NCBI GenBank assembly: GCA_965153455.1
Contig: OZ234502.1
Span: 6,789,495-6,853,494 of the forward strand
Origin: Sphagnum compactum
Taxonomy: Eukaryota > Bryophyta > Sphagnopsida > Sphagnales
DNA: 64,000 nucleotides
Reading direction: 5' to 3'
A program made the translations under genes and the position numbers. Below the pieces are notes generated by a model that saw only the letters and a list, made by a program, of their open reading frames with translations, was not told the DNA's origin and ran no database searches. Below, piece by piece: positions 26,279 to 38,973 of this stretch (position 1 is its first letter; the number at the start of each line of letters is the position of its first letter).

Positions 26279-26389
26279 CACTATTACAAAATGTGGGTGC
26301 AGTTCACTAGTCCCTGTTCATTGGAGCAATGAATTCACTCAAAACCTAGTGAAATCACTTGACGTACAGGGACACCTTTTGTTGTAGTG
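26279..26389. mobile_element. CACTA-type MITE, 111 bp, copy 1
   Basis: Starts CACTATTACAAAAT and ends ATTTT-like then GTTGTAGTG, giving imperfect terminal inverted repeats of the CACTA type. Both flanks carry AAT (26,276-26,278 and 26,390-26,392), the 3-bp target duplication expected for this superfamily. A subterminal inverted pair GTCCCTGT/ACAGGGAC lies inside. There is no coding capacity. Confidence 0.75.
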
Positions 26390-28542
26390 AATGACCATAT
26401 TTTTCATTATTACTATTTAAACTAGCTTTGACTCTAATTATAATTTCATGTTGTAAATGAATGTGTTAAGCTACTAGACCAATTTTTCTAGCAAACCCAA
26501 CAATGTCATATGTTTCAAAACTTGTTATATCATGATTTTTTATTACTCATCTCCATTGGGCATTTCTCCCCAAATGTTTGTGTTGGTGATTCATATGCAT
26601 CACTAGGGCATGGATGTCCATGTTTGGAAAATAAAACCCAAATCTTTACTATTAAACTCACGAGTAATGTTTTTTTTTTCAATTTTATAATGTTGCATCA
26701 TTGGCTACCATCCCAAGAAGGATTTAACATTAAATGATGACAAATTCTTAAAACCTATGTAAATAGTTTTAAACTAGTTCTTAAAATGCTACCAAATTAA
26801 ATCAAAGTCCAAATGTGGTCCAAAAAAAAAGTATAACATTTTTTAATCAAAATTTGGAGAATTTTTTTCCCAATAGAAGGAATATTGCAACATAATATTT
26901 CACGTCTGTTTCTATTTTTCATATTTTTGCGAAATTTTGCACCAAAAAAAAACATTAGACTCATACCAAGGAGACTATTTCCTTGGAAATCTCAATAGAA
27001 TTTTTGCTTTAAATTTTTTTATTTACATTCAAGCAAAAACAAATTATAATGAACACAAAGAATAATATTATGAATAAACAAACTTGAATCAATGTGTGTT
27101 CATTAAAATAAATCAATTTCATACATGATTTAGTTACATGTGATCAAATAAATTCATGCTTTTATAGGAGTATTGTGAATAGAAAGGCGATGTTTTTATA
27201 CTATATTAAATTTGAACCTTTTATTAAGAAAAGTTCATCATTTAAATTTGTGATAAATCATTACCAACATATATAGGAAGGTTATGAAAATTGCCATATT
27301 TATTCCATAATATATGTATAATGAAAACATCCCATCCAACATATATACTTGTGGTGTACAGAATTTTAAATATTTTAGCTAAAATTCCATTGATTTTTTC
27401 TATTCAAATTCATGATGTATACAAAGTCACTACCATCTAAAAGAAATTTATTCAATTTTCATAATGAAATTCAATAAATAGTTGATTGACTATATATTGA
27501 TTTTTCTTAGGATTTAAAATCTATTTATTGATTGTACCTAATGATGTAATATATATTTTTTGAAATTCTTTAGTTCATGCAACTTGAACTAATGAAACAT
27601 TATTGTTGACAACTTTATTTTAAAACTTCATGTTGGAATTTGTGTACTAGGGAACTTATATTTCTTTAACCTTTATTTATATTTCTTTAATCACTTAAAG
27701 TAAAGAACTTTAAAGAAACTTTTAAAGAACTTTTTTACCATTATAAGACAAAAATTTCTAAATGTTTAGAAAAAAACCCAATTTTTGGGAAAATTTGCAC
27801 TCACATTTTGACAAGTTTCGAGCTCCCATTCATCTTTCAAGAACTTATGAACATTCAATTTCTAAGATGATATCATCATCTTTACACATAGGGTAAGGCA
27901 ACAATTGTAATAGCAACAATTATACTTCCATGATATTATCTCATCAAATGGACAATAATTCCCCAATATATACATGTCACATTTTGTACTCTGATTGAAT
28001 AAATTAGTAGTATACACAAAAATATTGTATTGGATCACTCAACTGGCATAAACCACAAATATGCTTCCATAGTGGCTCTTCCATTGCATACTTTGACCCC
28101 ACACTTATTATTAACTTATAACTCTATAGTTTGCATGAATTAGAAAACAACTTATGAAATCACAAGTAGCAAAAATAACATCCGCCATGATTTTCAAGTC
28201 CTTACCATGAAGCATCACCACTCATGGCCCTATGTAAGGTTCCCCGATAGTATTTAATTAGATTCAACTATAATTCACCAAGGAAAAACATCTATTGAAC
28301 AACATTGTAAGATAGATCTAATGAAATGCAAGAATAATACTAATTGATGAGGATGTACATAAAGAATGTGAATAAAAATATGCAAAAAGAAGTTGAAAAA
28401 GTGACATGAATTAAAAATACCCAAGAGGAATTTGAAAAAACTAGATTTACCATAAGTTTTAAAAGTGGTGTATGCAAACATCTCAAGTTAAATACCTAAA
28501 AGCAACTTGAAAAAAATTTGATTAACTGTGAATGTTTAATAT
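26390..28542. other. AT-rich intergenic DNA
   Basis: No coding or RNA gene signal that I can support. Confidence 0.5.
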
Positions 28543-28695
28543 TCATTCCTACGAAATGTGATCATAGTTCACTAGTCCCTGTTCACTAAACCAATGAATT
28601 CACTACATCCCCATTAGGCCCCATTTTTTGACCAATGAATTCATTCAAAATCCAATGAAATCACTTGGTGTACAGGGATGCATTTTGTTGTAGTG
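28543..28695. mobile_element. CACTA-type MITE, diverged copy 2
   Basis: Shares GTTCACTAGTCCCTGTTCA, AATGAATTCA, CCAATGAAATCACTTG-like sequence and the terminal TTTTGTTGTAGTG with copy 1. The left end is degenerate (CATTCCTACG), and the middle carries about 40 extra bases. Confidence 0.65.
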
Positions 28696-28980
28696 GTTGT
28701 ATGCAAACATCTCAAGTTCACATAATGGAAGGAGCATAAGGGAAAAAAATTTAAGGAGGTTGTGGGAGGATTATGTTTGCTTGGATTGTAGTTCCAAAAA
28801 ACATAGTTGCAAAAACAAATGTTCAAGGCACAAAAAATTTCACTTTCAAAAGTGCCTACAAAACACAATCCTTTGCAAGCTTCACTAAGTGATGTCATTT
28901 TGCCCTTCTCATAACATTCAATGTTGGAATGATCTCTAACTCCAATTGTTCTTTAAATCGTTTCCATGCCTAAATAAACT

Positions 28981-31900
28981 ATGATCTCTATGTTTGAGAA
29001 TTTGGAATCTTTGGCACCATCATGTTCAAAAACCATCCAAAACAAGTTTCCTCCAAGGAACTCCTTCTCAAAAAGTGGGAATTTCCTTAAGTGGTCAATA
29101 TATGACCATCACATGCAACAATTACTTTCTTCTATTAGTAGTTTTGAACCAATTTCAAACTTTAGACCTTCAAATGATTAACACTACTACATCTTGTACA
29201 AATTATTTCCTTTTTAATGTTCATTCTTTTGATGTTCCAATTCTTTCAACAAGGATGGGAAAAAAACTACAAACAACTAGAGATGTAGACATTGATCCCT
29301 TCATCACTATTAAAGTGCTTGAGGAAATGCAACCTTTGTTTGCATATTTGAATAGCTCGGAAAATTTGCAAGAGGATTGTATGTTCCAAAATTATATGAA
29401 TTGATACCAAGTTGAAGCAATAAAACTTGGAGTCGCTACAAAAAAGGCCAAGGAGAGTGAAATTTTATTTGCAAATTGGAATGATGAATTGGACAATTAA
29501 CTTTTAGAAGAAAGTAATGATCATCATCAAGCTATGATGAGAGAATTCGATGTTTTTATAAGTTACACCACACTTTAGCTTCCTAGTGAAATTATGTAAA
29601 CCTTTTCAATGGGTTGAGGAGATGTTGTAAAAAAATGATTGATCAAAATTTTAAATGAATTTTGGAAATTGAATCAAATTAGTGTTGCATGTAACTCCCT
29701 TTATTGATGAAGAATGTGTTCCTTTCATGAACGTATGCAGGGGTTTTGACAAAACTAAACCATAACAATTTGAGGCTTGAATTCCATATCATTAGTTATG
29801 TTGATATTGAAATTTATTATCAAAATGACTAGCATTCTTCATTTTCTGGACAATGAAAATGGAAGCAAGGATGGTGGTTTTGATTCAAATTGAACTCAAA
29901 TATTCCCAATGAAGTTCAAATGTCTATAGTTGAATTAAAGACCATTCTTTTAAGGTAAATGTGATGTTGCACCCATATCATAAATGTATCATTACCAAAG
30001 AAAACCTAAGTTTGAAATACATTGTTTGTGGAAATGTTTCAATAAAGAATCATTAGTTTGACATAATATTCTTGATACCTTTTTTTAATGAATGTTTTTT
30101 AGTGATGAGCTTGTGAGTTTTTAGTAATTCAAATTTAATGTTGTATGTTTTATAGCTCCTTGCATCGATTTATTCACACCATATATCCATTACATGTGTT
30201 ATCTACACATGATGTTAGCTAAAAACATATGTTTAACAATATTTTCAAAGGAAATTATAAACCATCATACATGATTGCACATACCTAAAATCAAATATTT
30301 GTAACTAATTAATGTTGCAATCAATAGTTCATTCATAAAATTATTTTTTTAGAGGTGCACAAGCAATTAAAAAAAGACTCCAAACTTGGTGTCAATTTGA
30401 TAAGGGAGCTTCAAAAGCATGCAACACCTTTCAAAAATTGGGTTCAACAATTAGCTTATTACTTTGTAGAAGCTTACATTTGTATTGTGTTTGATATATT
30501 CCTTGTTCTCGATGTTGAACTATAATGCAAGTGATAGCATGATGATGAAGTTAAGGTTTTAAGTTTGGTTCTAAAGGATCAATGGTTGCATCCAATGAAA
30601 ACACCTACAAATAATAATTATGAAGTCTACATTTATAAATGTATTTCAATGGATTGATTTAGGTTACAAAAATGTTAGGATTTAGTAGACAATTATACAT
30701 GGCAAGGGTTTGTCTTTTTACATCTGAAATGGTGAAAATGTTAAAAAGTTACATGGAAAAAATACCCCTCCTTTGAGCTCATTGTTGTGCCAAGAACACA
30801 CTAGTGGAAGCTTTCAAGGATACATGACATCACTTATGGTATTCAATGACCTTCTTTCATGTATATGATTGTGCAACGTTTAAAAGGCCCACCCCACCTT
30901 GACATTATTGGTACAAATTCATGATGTATCTTTACAATTATATAATTCAATTGAACAACTAAGTTGCATGCAAAATGTTATTAAGTGCATGTGCATAATG
31001 TGTTTATGTCATGTAAATTGGTTTGCAAGTATGGTTGTGATGAGCAATTTTCTTATGGATAAAAACATAATTGATCTTCAAATTTACATTGCTTTTAATT
31101 GACATAGAAATTTGCATGTTTGAATCAAAGCATCATAAAATTTACACATGAATTATGAATGCCTTTTGAACTCCATGCCATTGTTGATAGTTGAGAAGTA
31201 AATATTCATGTTCACTTCATTATAAAGGAAGATGAAGTTTTAGGAATCAATTGTGTACTCAAGCCTTGTCATTTGATGGATGAATTGATCATTGCTACAA
31301 AGTGAACATAATTCATTTCTAAGGAGGATTTGAAACATGGACCCAAGGTACAATGATAGCCCAATGTTTCCAACAAAGTGAAGTTTGAAGTTATTTGTTT
31401 ATATATTAATTTAACATGTTGATATTTCATTGTTCTACATGTCTTATTAGTCATGGTAGTAATTTATTATTTATGTTGCTTTGTGACACCATTTTCACAT
31501 ATGTCTGAACTTTTATCATCCATTTGAAGGTCTTCATGCAAATAATGGTTAGTGTGAATTAAACCCTTCTTCATACCTAACTTCCAAGTACTTTTATAAC
31601 AAACATTGGTATATTTTTACATGAAAAAATGCATTGTCAATGGACTTAATTGGAGGAATGATCATGGAAAGACAAGTATTGGGTTGCATTATCCTTGATG
31701 TTATTATTTGTGTTGGCTTAGACAAAATGGTGTTGCTAAGAATTTATAAAGAATGGGATTCTTGCACTAAACATGCAAGATTTACACACCTACCATATCA
31801 CCCAATCATTATTGTTAAATTGAAGGCTATGTTCTAAACATTTCATGCAGACTTTGAGATTGAAAAAGATAAGAGTTGGATTCTTGCAAATTGGAGAGGG

Positions 31901-32250
31901 CACATCTTACGTGGATATTTTTGGAAACCTACAAATTACCAACTATTAAGTTACAAGAAGTTTTAGATGGCTTGCCTTTATTGTATGCAAAATAATAGCT
32001 TCCTTTCTAATCATTAACAAATTGATGACACCAAGTATAAATTTAGCGTTGGATCAGATGGAAAGTCTATGGATACATCCTTTACTTTTTCATGTTTACA
32101 TATTAAATCAAATCTCATATGTTGTGTTGACCACCAAATATAATAGTAATATGTGTTCGTCAAAATATTTCAAATTTCATCTAGGAAGTAAACTTACCTC
32201 AATGATATTTAACCAAAGATATGACAAAATCTAGTCCATTTTTATGAGGT
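28981..32250 (+). other. Decayed coding-like DNA of unknown origin
   Basis: Several short plus-strand frames (28,994-29,404; 30,899-31,102; 31,634-31,837; 32,022-32,234) have amino-acid usage that looks protein-like and follow one another on one strand. This suggests an old frameshifted gene or element. I could not match it to a family. Confidence 0.3.
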
Positions 32251-33680
32251 GAATGATTTGCCTCTATTATGAAGATAATATTTTCAAAGAAATGTAGTCA
32301 ATTATGTGTTTGTATTGGACTATGTGCATAACTTATCAAGTGGTTATAGACCTAGATTTGTCCATGTTTTCATAATGCATTGTAAGATATAACTTGAATG
32401 AAAAGTAGGTATTGACAAATGGTTTCACAATCCTAACCTAGGGGGGACACTAAGTGTTAAAAATTTACATTACCTTCATCAAATAAAATATTATTTTGGG
32501 GGTATTTGTTAAAGGTCAAAAAATTGTTAGGATTTTCTATACATGAACTTGATTACTGATTTTCCATTATTGAAATTCAATATCAAAAACTAACTATCTA
32601 ATCTATTACTTAAATTTTACTAACAAAATATTTTATTTATTTTTAGTATTGAAATTTTAATGAGGACATGAAAAATATTAGTTAGGATTTCTAGATTGTA
32701 TATAAGAGTTTTTGCCAATTTGAAAGAGAGTGTATGAAAATGTGTTATTTGCAATGGAATTGTCATTTTAGATTGAGACTTTCATTGCTACTTGGATGTA
32801 CTAAAGTTGAACTTGTGTAGGGTTGACAATTGTTTTTTGTTTCTAGTGTATGATCTTGTCATTTTTGGTTACATCCTCATTAATCTTCATAAGTTCAAAT
32901 ACTAAAATTTTAATTATTAATTTGTATAAAATATCAAAATTTGATGTTAAAAAAATTATAATTAAATTAGAAAAAAGTGGCCTAAATATATGCATATCAA
33001 GAAAATAAGTAATAATTGGTCGAGGAAAAAAACTCCTTCACATAATACTTAAAGCCACCTAATAATATGATATATCCTAGGTTTGGAAACAAAAAAATGA
33101 TAGGAGAAGAAACTGAAAATACATTTCTGCAATTTTGTGGTGACAAATAATCATTGAAAAGATATATATGTAAATGGTAGTACAAATAGACTACCAAATT
33201 TTGATGTAAACTAAAAATGGAATTAGTAGTAAACCAGAACAACCAAGTTTCAAACTTTCAAGCTTGCAATGCAAATACAACTTCAAAAGAAAAAAACAAT
33301 TCCAATTATGTAATGGAAAGACAATTTGAAAAACATTGAAACAACATGTATCAGTTCAACATAGAATACACCCCAAAATAAAAACTTTGTTGAGCCCACA
33401 AGCCCAATGCAAGTACAACCAAGTAATGATGAAATTCTCAATCCAAAATGACGATTCCATCAAGAATAAAAATATCTATATATATATAAATTACATACCA
33501 TAGGACATACTTGGTTCAATTTTTTGTTTACCCACCCTATTAGATCAATGTAATATAATGTCAAAGTTTGAAGTTACAAGGATTTGGCCTCTTAATCCTA
33601 AGATCATGGAAGAAAAAACAAGCCCTAGCAACTTGTATACATGAATCAATGTGAGCAAGGAAGAAGAGGATGATACCATA
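32250..33680. other. AT-rich intergenic DNA
   Basis: No supported feature apart from a short AT dinucleotide run near 33,475-33,488. Confidence 0.5.
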
Positions 33681-34073
33681 TCTACTATATTAATTCACTA
33701 CGTTTGTGTGTGCGTCTGTCTGACGACAATTCTGCTGCAATTCTATGGCAGAACCAGCCTCTGCATTTTCTATGGCAGAACCGGGTCGTGGTGGCGGAGA
33801 GACACACGCCAACCATCGATCGCGTCGTCACCACCGACACTCTGAGCCATAAATAATTCATGCCAGCCATGGGGCGGGGGGGGGGCCAGCATGGGGCGGG
33901 AAGTTAATTATATATAACAGGGGAACGGGGGGGGGATCAACGGGTTAAAGAATCGGAGTGGAAAATGCGAAGGACGGGGGGGGGGTCGACGGGGTAAAGA
34001 ACCGAAGTGGGCAATGGGAAGGACCGGGCGGGGGGGAGCTCGACGGGTGCATTATGCACCGGGTTCACACTAG
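33681..34073 (+). mobile_element. Non-autonomous Helitron, 393 bp, complete ends
   Basis: Begins TCTACTATATTAAT at 33,681 after host A and ends CTAG at 34,070-34,073 before host T, the insertion pattern of Helitrons. A 6-bp stem hairpin GGTGCA-TTA-TGCACC (34,046-34,060) lies ten bases before CTAG, as in known 3' ends. The body contains about four units of roughly 50 bp, each with a run of 7-10 G (near 33,876, 33,927, 33,976 and 34,030). There is no coding capacity. Confidence 0.88.
33870..34045 (+). repeat. About 50-bp tandem array with poly-G tracts
   Basis: Units share poly-G, then AxCGGGTTAAAGAATCGGAGTGG-like words (shown here in variants such as GACGGGGTAAAGAACCGAAG). The plus strand could form G-quadruplexes. 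The whole array is inside the small Helitron. Confidence 0.65.
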
Positions 34074-34870
34074 TCAAATGAAGAAGATGAAATTATGTTA
34101 TGGGAAGAACATTTTATTGCAACAAAATTGATCAATATAACAACAAGACACATTACAAGACATGAATTAACAATGAGTGATTTGTATCAAAATCAATCTA
34201 AGTATTACATGGACATGCTTCAAAATCATGTAGCAACAAACTAAGAAGTCACAATAGATCCAACAAATTTGGTTGTGGATATTAGAGGTGGAATTAGAAA
34301 CCAATAACGTTGAGTGCCTTATTCAATGAGCACTATCAACTATAAACCTATTGTCTTATTTACCTACAAGAAGGACGAATGGTAGGGAGCCATTAGTTAA
34401 TTATTTACAAAGCCATGTGGTGATTTTCAATCAATACTTGAACATCATGCAACAAAAGGCAATTGAAAAGGAAATTAAAAAAACAATCAAGAAAAATTGA
34501 AAGAAAGAAAGGGTAGAAAAACAAGCTACTAGAATTACAAGATCACTAATAAGGGGGTGTATTCGTGATTGGGGTACCAAAAGGAATGACTTGTATTTAA
34601 AGGATTGCAAAAGATAACTTTGGATTTTTGTTTATTTTACATTATTATAATTGTAATGGATTGTTGTATGCCAATAGATAAAATGATTTCCTTATAAGTT
34701 TAATAAAAATAAATTGGATATTATGTAAATGTCATTTTGAGTCTTGTAAACTAACTATATCAAATGTCTAAATTACATTTTTTAAAAAGGAATCAAGAGG
34801 AATGCATAAAATCATATAATTGATTTCAATCTTTTTGTACAACAAAAACATGTTTTCTTATATGAAAGTA
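34074..34870. other. Intergenic DNA between the small Helitron and the Helitron array
   Basis: AT-rich, no recognisable feature. Confidence 0.5.
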
Positions 34871-35739
34871 CTAGTGAGTACCCGTGACCTTCGGACACTG
34901 TGAAGTCCCTTGGTTTCTTTAAACCGAGTGAAACACACATAAAGCTGCAAAGCAGCTAATTTTATTTTTATTTTATTTATTTTTTGTGGCGAAAATCCGT
35001 TGAAAAGTCCCCCATGAAAACATACATGGTGAAGCGAGCGTTTTGGAAAATTTCCAAAAAAAAAACTAAATCGCCACATTTCCAGGAAGGTGAAAAAAAA
35101 GAGTTTTGAAATCGGCACATTTTGAGGAGAAAAAAAACAGGTTTTGAAATTGCCAAGATTTGTGGAAGATTTGGGCAGATTCCAAGCTTTCTTCTTTTGA
35201 AACACGTTTATGAAGGGCGTGTTAACCCTAACCCCCTTAAGTTTGGTGGTGAGATAATGTTTTGCATTTTAGGGGGGTGGGCCGGGTGAGCCAGGTGGAG
35301 TCGTGTCCAATGCCCACATGTTCTAAAAACAGTTTAAATTGATGACCCAATGCACATCATAACCCCAATTAAAGGCAGTCAAGTTGGGAGGCACTTACAA
35401 AAGCAAAGTCAAAAATGACCATTGACGTATGCAAACCTTGACTTTATACACGGCTTTATCTCTACCATTACTGAGTAAAATAGTAAAGAATAATTTTGAA
35501 CCTACTCCATAATCCATTATAATGTAGTGCTAACCCTAACCCCCTTACCCCCAAGGAGGACGACTGGAGTTTTGAAATCGCCACATTTTGAGGAGGGAAA
35601 ATACAGGTTTTGAAATTGTGGAGGATTTGGGCACATTCCAAGCTTTCTTCTTTTGAAACGCGTTTATGAAGGGCGTGCTAACCCTAACCCCCTTACCCCC
35701 AAGGAGGACGATCAGACAGACAGACACCTACAACATTAC
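34871..35739 (-). mobile_element. Non-autonomous Helitron A, sharing the 3' end of the helicase element
   Basis: On the minus strand the element ends in CTAG at 34,871-34,874, next to host T. The terminal hairpin GTGtCC-GAA-GGtCAC and GGTTTAAAGAAACC follow inward. The first 360 bp match 40,185-40,545, including GAAAACATACATGG and the CGCCACATTT segments. A second partial copy of that module lies at 35,569-35,700. The 5' side has the GACAGACAGACACC module, but a clean TC end is missing; element B starts directly after it. Confidence 0.7.
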
Positions 35740-37022
35740 CTAGTGGGTACCCGTGACCTTCGGGCACTGTGAAGTCCCCCGGTTTCTTCAAACTTGGTTC
35801 ATGTTTTAGTTTTTTCTAGAAACTTTTATCTTTTTCATTTTTTATTTTTATGTGTTTTTTGTTTTTATTATTATTTTGTATAATAAAAATAAAGTGTTTC
35901 TTTTTCACTTTTATATTTTTGTTTATTTGGATGCAAGTTTGAAGTTTGGAGAAAGAAGACACACCTCATTCTTTTTCAAGTAGGGTTTTTCTTCATTATT
36001 ATAAGTTTTATTTTTTCTTATTTTTTACTCTTTATTTGGTTTCTTCATTTAAATTTTTTTTTCTTTTAAAATTATTTTATTGTATTTCCCTTTCCTTGTT
36101 TCATTTGTTTCCATTCCTTTTTTATAGTTTTTGCATTTTTACTTTTTTTTTGTTTATGTTTGTTTCATGTTTTTATTTTTTCTATTCTTATTTTGTCTAT
36201 CTTCATTTTTTTCTATTTTTATGCATTTATTTATTTAGTTATTTATTTTGTTTCTATTTTTTTTTCAAAAACTTTCTAGTTTTTCTAATATGTTTTATAA
36301 TGAAAATATTTTTTAAAAACTTTTGTATTTTTGTTTGATTAGATGCAGGTTTGAAGTTTGGAAAAAGAAGACAAACCTCTTTTTTTTTTCAAGTATGGTT
36401 TTTTTTCTCTTTCTTTTGCTCACTGTTTTGTTTATTATTTTTTGTCATCTATTTTTTTATTTTCTTTAAGATTATTTTACTGTATTTCCCTTTTTTGTCT
36501 CATGTTTAAATATATTTATTTTATATGTTTTCATTTTGTTTCTATTTTAAAGTGTTTTTAAAAAGTTTCTAATTGTTAAAGTGTTTTTTGTTTTTATTTT
36601 TTTTCTAGTTTTTTCCCTTTGAAAAATATATATTTGTTCGGTTTTTTTTTTTTTTGTTACAACTTTGTTTCATTTTATTTATTTATTAATAACTTGTTTT
36701 CTTCTTTTTTAATTTGAAATTTCTTGTGTTGTTTTCAAAAGATTTCTTCTCTCGTTTCTCATTTTTTTTCAACAATTTGTAGTTTTTTAAAATTAGTTTG
36801 TGGCTTTTGGCAAATTGCAAGACTACAGGATTGGATCGCATAAACATTTGGATAAACTGCTGCTGCCGCCATTCCTCCTCCTCCTCCTCTTCCATCATCT
36901 TCTTCTTCCGGGATGAGGAACTTGGATGGATGGATGTCGAGACGGATGACGAGACGAATGGATGGAAAGGACGACCGGACACCATCGCAAGCGGACAAAA
37001 CCAAGGATATTATATAAGTAGA
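35740..37022 (-). mobile_element. Non-autonomous Helitron B, 1,283 bp
   Basis: On the minus strand it starts TCTACTTATATAATATCC at 37,022 and ends CTAG at 35,740. Most of the body is T-rich sequence with an internal direct repeat (GTTTGAAGTTTGGA at about 35,938 and 36,350). The same body occurs at 39,389-40,140 and 47,418-47,766. The 5' part has CCATCC repeats and a short GC-richer segment (36,840-36,910) of unknown origin. Confidence 0.8.
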
Positions 37023-37828
37023 CTAGTGGGTACCCGTGACCTTCGGACACTGTGAAGTCCCCCGGTTTCTTTAAACCAAGAGAGACACACGGGGGTGCAC
37101 AGGGCATGATGGGCGGGCCAAACCGGGGGGTCGAAGAGCGCCGCTTCCGCTCGCTGCAAACACAACGCAACGTGCCAGCCCCTTCCCTTCTCGAGCTACA
37201 CAGAGAAAGGAGAGAGACGACTGAGCTCGGGTACCCGGGCCGGTGTCGACGACAGCCCCCGGAAACACACGGGCCCCTTCCCTTCTCGAGCTACAGAGAG
37301 AAAGGAGAGAGACGATCGAGCTCGGGTACCCGGGCCGGTGTCGGCGACAGCCCCTAGAAACACACGGGCCCTGTTTCGATCCACCCGTGGCAAAGAGCTT
37401 GGTTTATGGCCCGGGACCTGGGTCTTCGTGGGGAGACCGGGCTTTGTCACCGCCCCGGTTTAATACTTGCTCCCGCGGTTCCACACACCTGGGCGCCGCC
37501 CAGCCCGCGCCAGGTTTTTTTTTACCGTTCGGCTCTTTGACCGTAGGCACCCCACTAAGTAATTTGAAGCCTGGGCGTTGGGACTTGGGACTCGGGACTC
37601 GGGAGTCAGGACTCGGGACTCAGGACAGTTTTTGGGCCCTCGAATTCGGGGGGACACTTTTTCAAACCTTGGCGGTTCTGGGTTTCAGGACCTGGGTTTC
37701 AGGACCTCAACAGACGGACAGACGGACAACTTTTTCAAACCATGGCGATTCTGGGTTTCAGGACCTGGGTTTCAAGACCTCGACACACAAACAGACCGAC
37801 ACCACCATGTTTGCTTTAATATATTATA
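37023..37828 (-). mobile_element. Helitron C, about 806 bp, GC-rich cargo
   Basis: The CTAG end (37,023-37,026) abuts the TC end of element B with no spacer. The body is far GC-richer than its surroundings, suggesting a captured segment, and is built of tandem duplications: 95-bp units at 37,178 and 37,273, GGGACTC-type units at 37,588-37,626, and about 73-bp units at 37,658-37,800. The 5' end is inferred at TATAATATATTAAAGC (37,828 downward); the leading TC is not visible. The 200-codon plus-strand frame here is repeat-derived and not called. Confidence 0.6.
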
Positions 37829-38973
37829 CTAGTGGGTACCCGTGACCTTCGGACATTGTGAAGTCCTTCGGTTTCTTTAAACCATATTTATTTTCTTTAA
37901 ACCGGGAGCATGCCTCTCCCGGGCAAGACAATTCCGACAGACGCGCGAGTCCTCCAAAGAGGCCTCCTATGAAGGGCGTGCTAACGGGTACCCATGACCT
38001 TCGGACACTGTGAAGTCCCTCGGTTTCTTTAAACCTTATTTATTTCGAAGAAACATTCTATTTTAAAGAACTACACATCGTGAATGTAGCTTCTCGTGGA
38101 GTCATTTAGGAGATGCATGAAGCCTCAAAGGAGGGCTTCTTTGTACACAGTGGGTACCCGTGACCTTCGGACACATGAAGCCTCAAAGGAGGGCTTCTTT
38201 GTACACAGTGGGTACCCGTGACCTTCGGACACTATGAAGTCCCCCAAAAGTGAGTGGGGGGGGCGGGGGGGGGGGGCGAGCAAAAAAAGACAAAATTATC
38301 AAATATATTTGGTTGGTTTTGAGTGTGTAGTCAAAGATATAGAAGCATGATTGCAGTTGTTTACTGCATATCCGGCTTTATAGCCAGTTTTGGCACAATC
38401 TTCTTGAGGAAGGTCGTCACATTTTTCTATGGAAGATCCCCCACTGTGGCTACAAACAAAAAATCTTAGAAAAATAAAATAAAAGACAACACTGCTAGGG
38501 ACGACCTGGGGTCGGTCCCTCCTGGCAACTACCTCCTTACTATGAGATAAATTGCCACATGATTGTCTCCTCCATTCCATGGATGGATGAGGGGACCCCC
38601 ACCCCCAATAGAAAAAAGAAAAAAATTTCTCCCTTTCCCCCTCTCCCCAAAACCCAAAAAAGGAAGAAATTGGCTGCACTGATTGCATACCGAGCCTTCC
38701 TCAGTGCCTGCCTGAAATTTTTATTATGGGCCAATACCCCGTCATAACAGGATGGATACCTATTGTGCTATAAATAGGGTAGAATGGGCAATTCCCTGAA
38801 ACAGTGGAGTTTTGCAATTTAAGAAGGGCCCGCGCCCTCCCCCCCCCTCTTTGCCTTGGATGGATGGAGGGACGGATGAATGACGGGATGAACGACAGGA
38901 CGGATGGATGGAAAGGAGGACCGACGACAACTACCGGACAGACAGACACCTAAAATATTATAAATATTTAAGA
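37829..38973 (-). mobile_element. Helitron D, rearranged deletion derivative
   Basis: Starts at the CTAG 37,829-37,832 module. At 37,911-37,971 it carries sequence matching the N-terminal coding tip of the helicase gene (compare 45,411-45,468). At 38,066-38,150 it carries the C-terminal coding tip and 3' flank (compare 40,572-40,648). A 58-bp unit including the terminal GTGACCTTCGGACAC is tandemly duplicated (38,117-38,174 and 38,175-38,232). The right side has the GACAGACAGACACC 5' module, near 38,973. It looks like a collapsed copy of an autonomous element. Confidence 0.6.
38560..38790 (+). repeat. Dispersed repeat, copy 3 (compare 10,206 and 10,737)
   Basis: Shares a C-rich start, AAAACCCAAAA, GATTGCATACCGAGCCTTCC and TTATGGGCCAATACCCC-like words with the two copies near 10.2-10.9 kb. 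It now lies inside Helitron D. Confidence 0.5.

Noticed and set aside
37243-37845. 200-codon plus-strand open frame
   Set aside because: It runs through tandem repeats of Helitron C and across the next element's terminus; the length is explained by GC-rich repeats.
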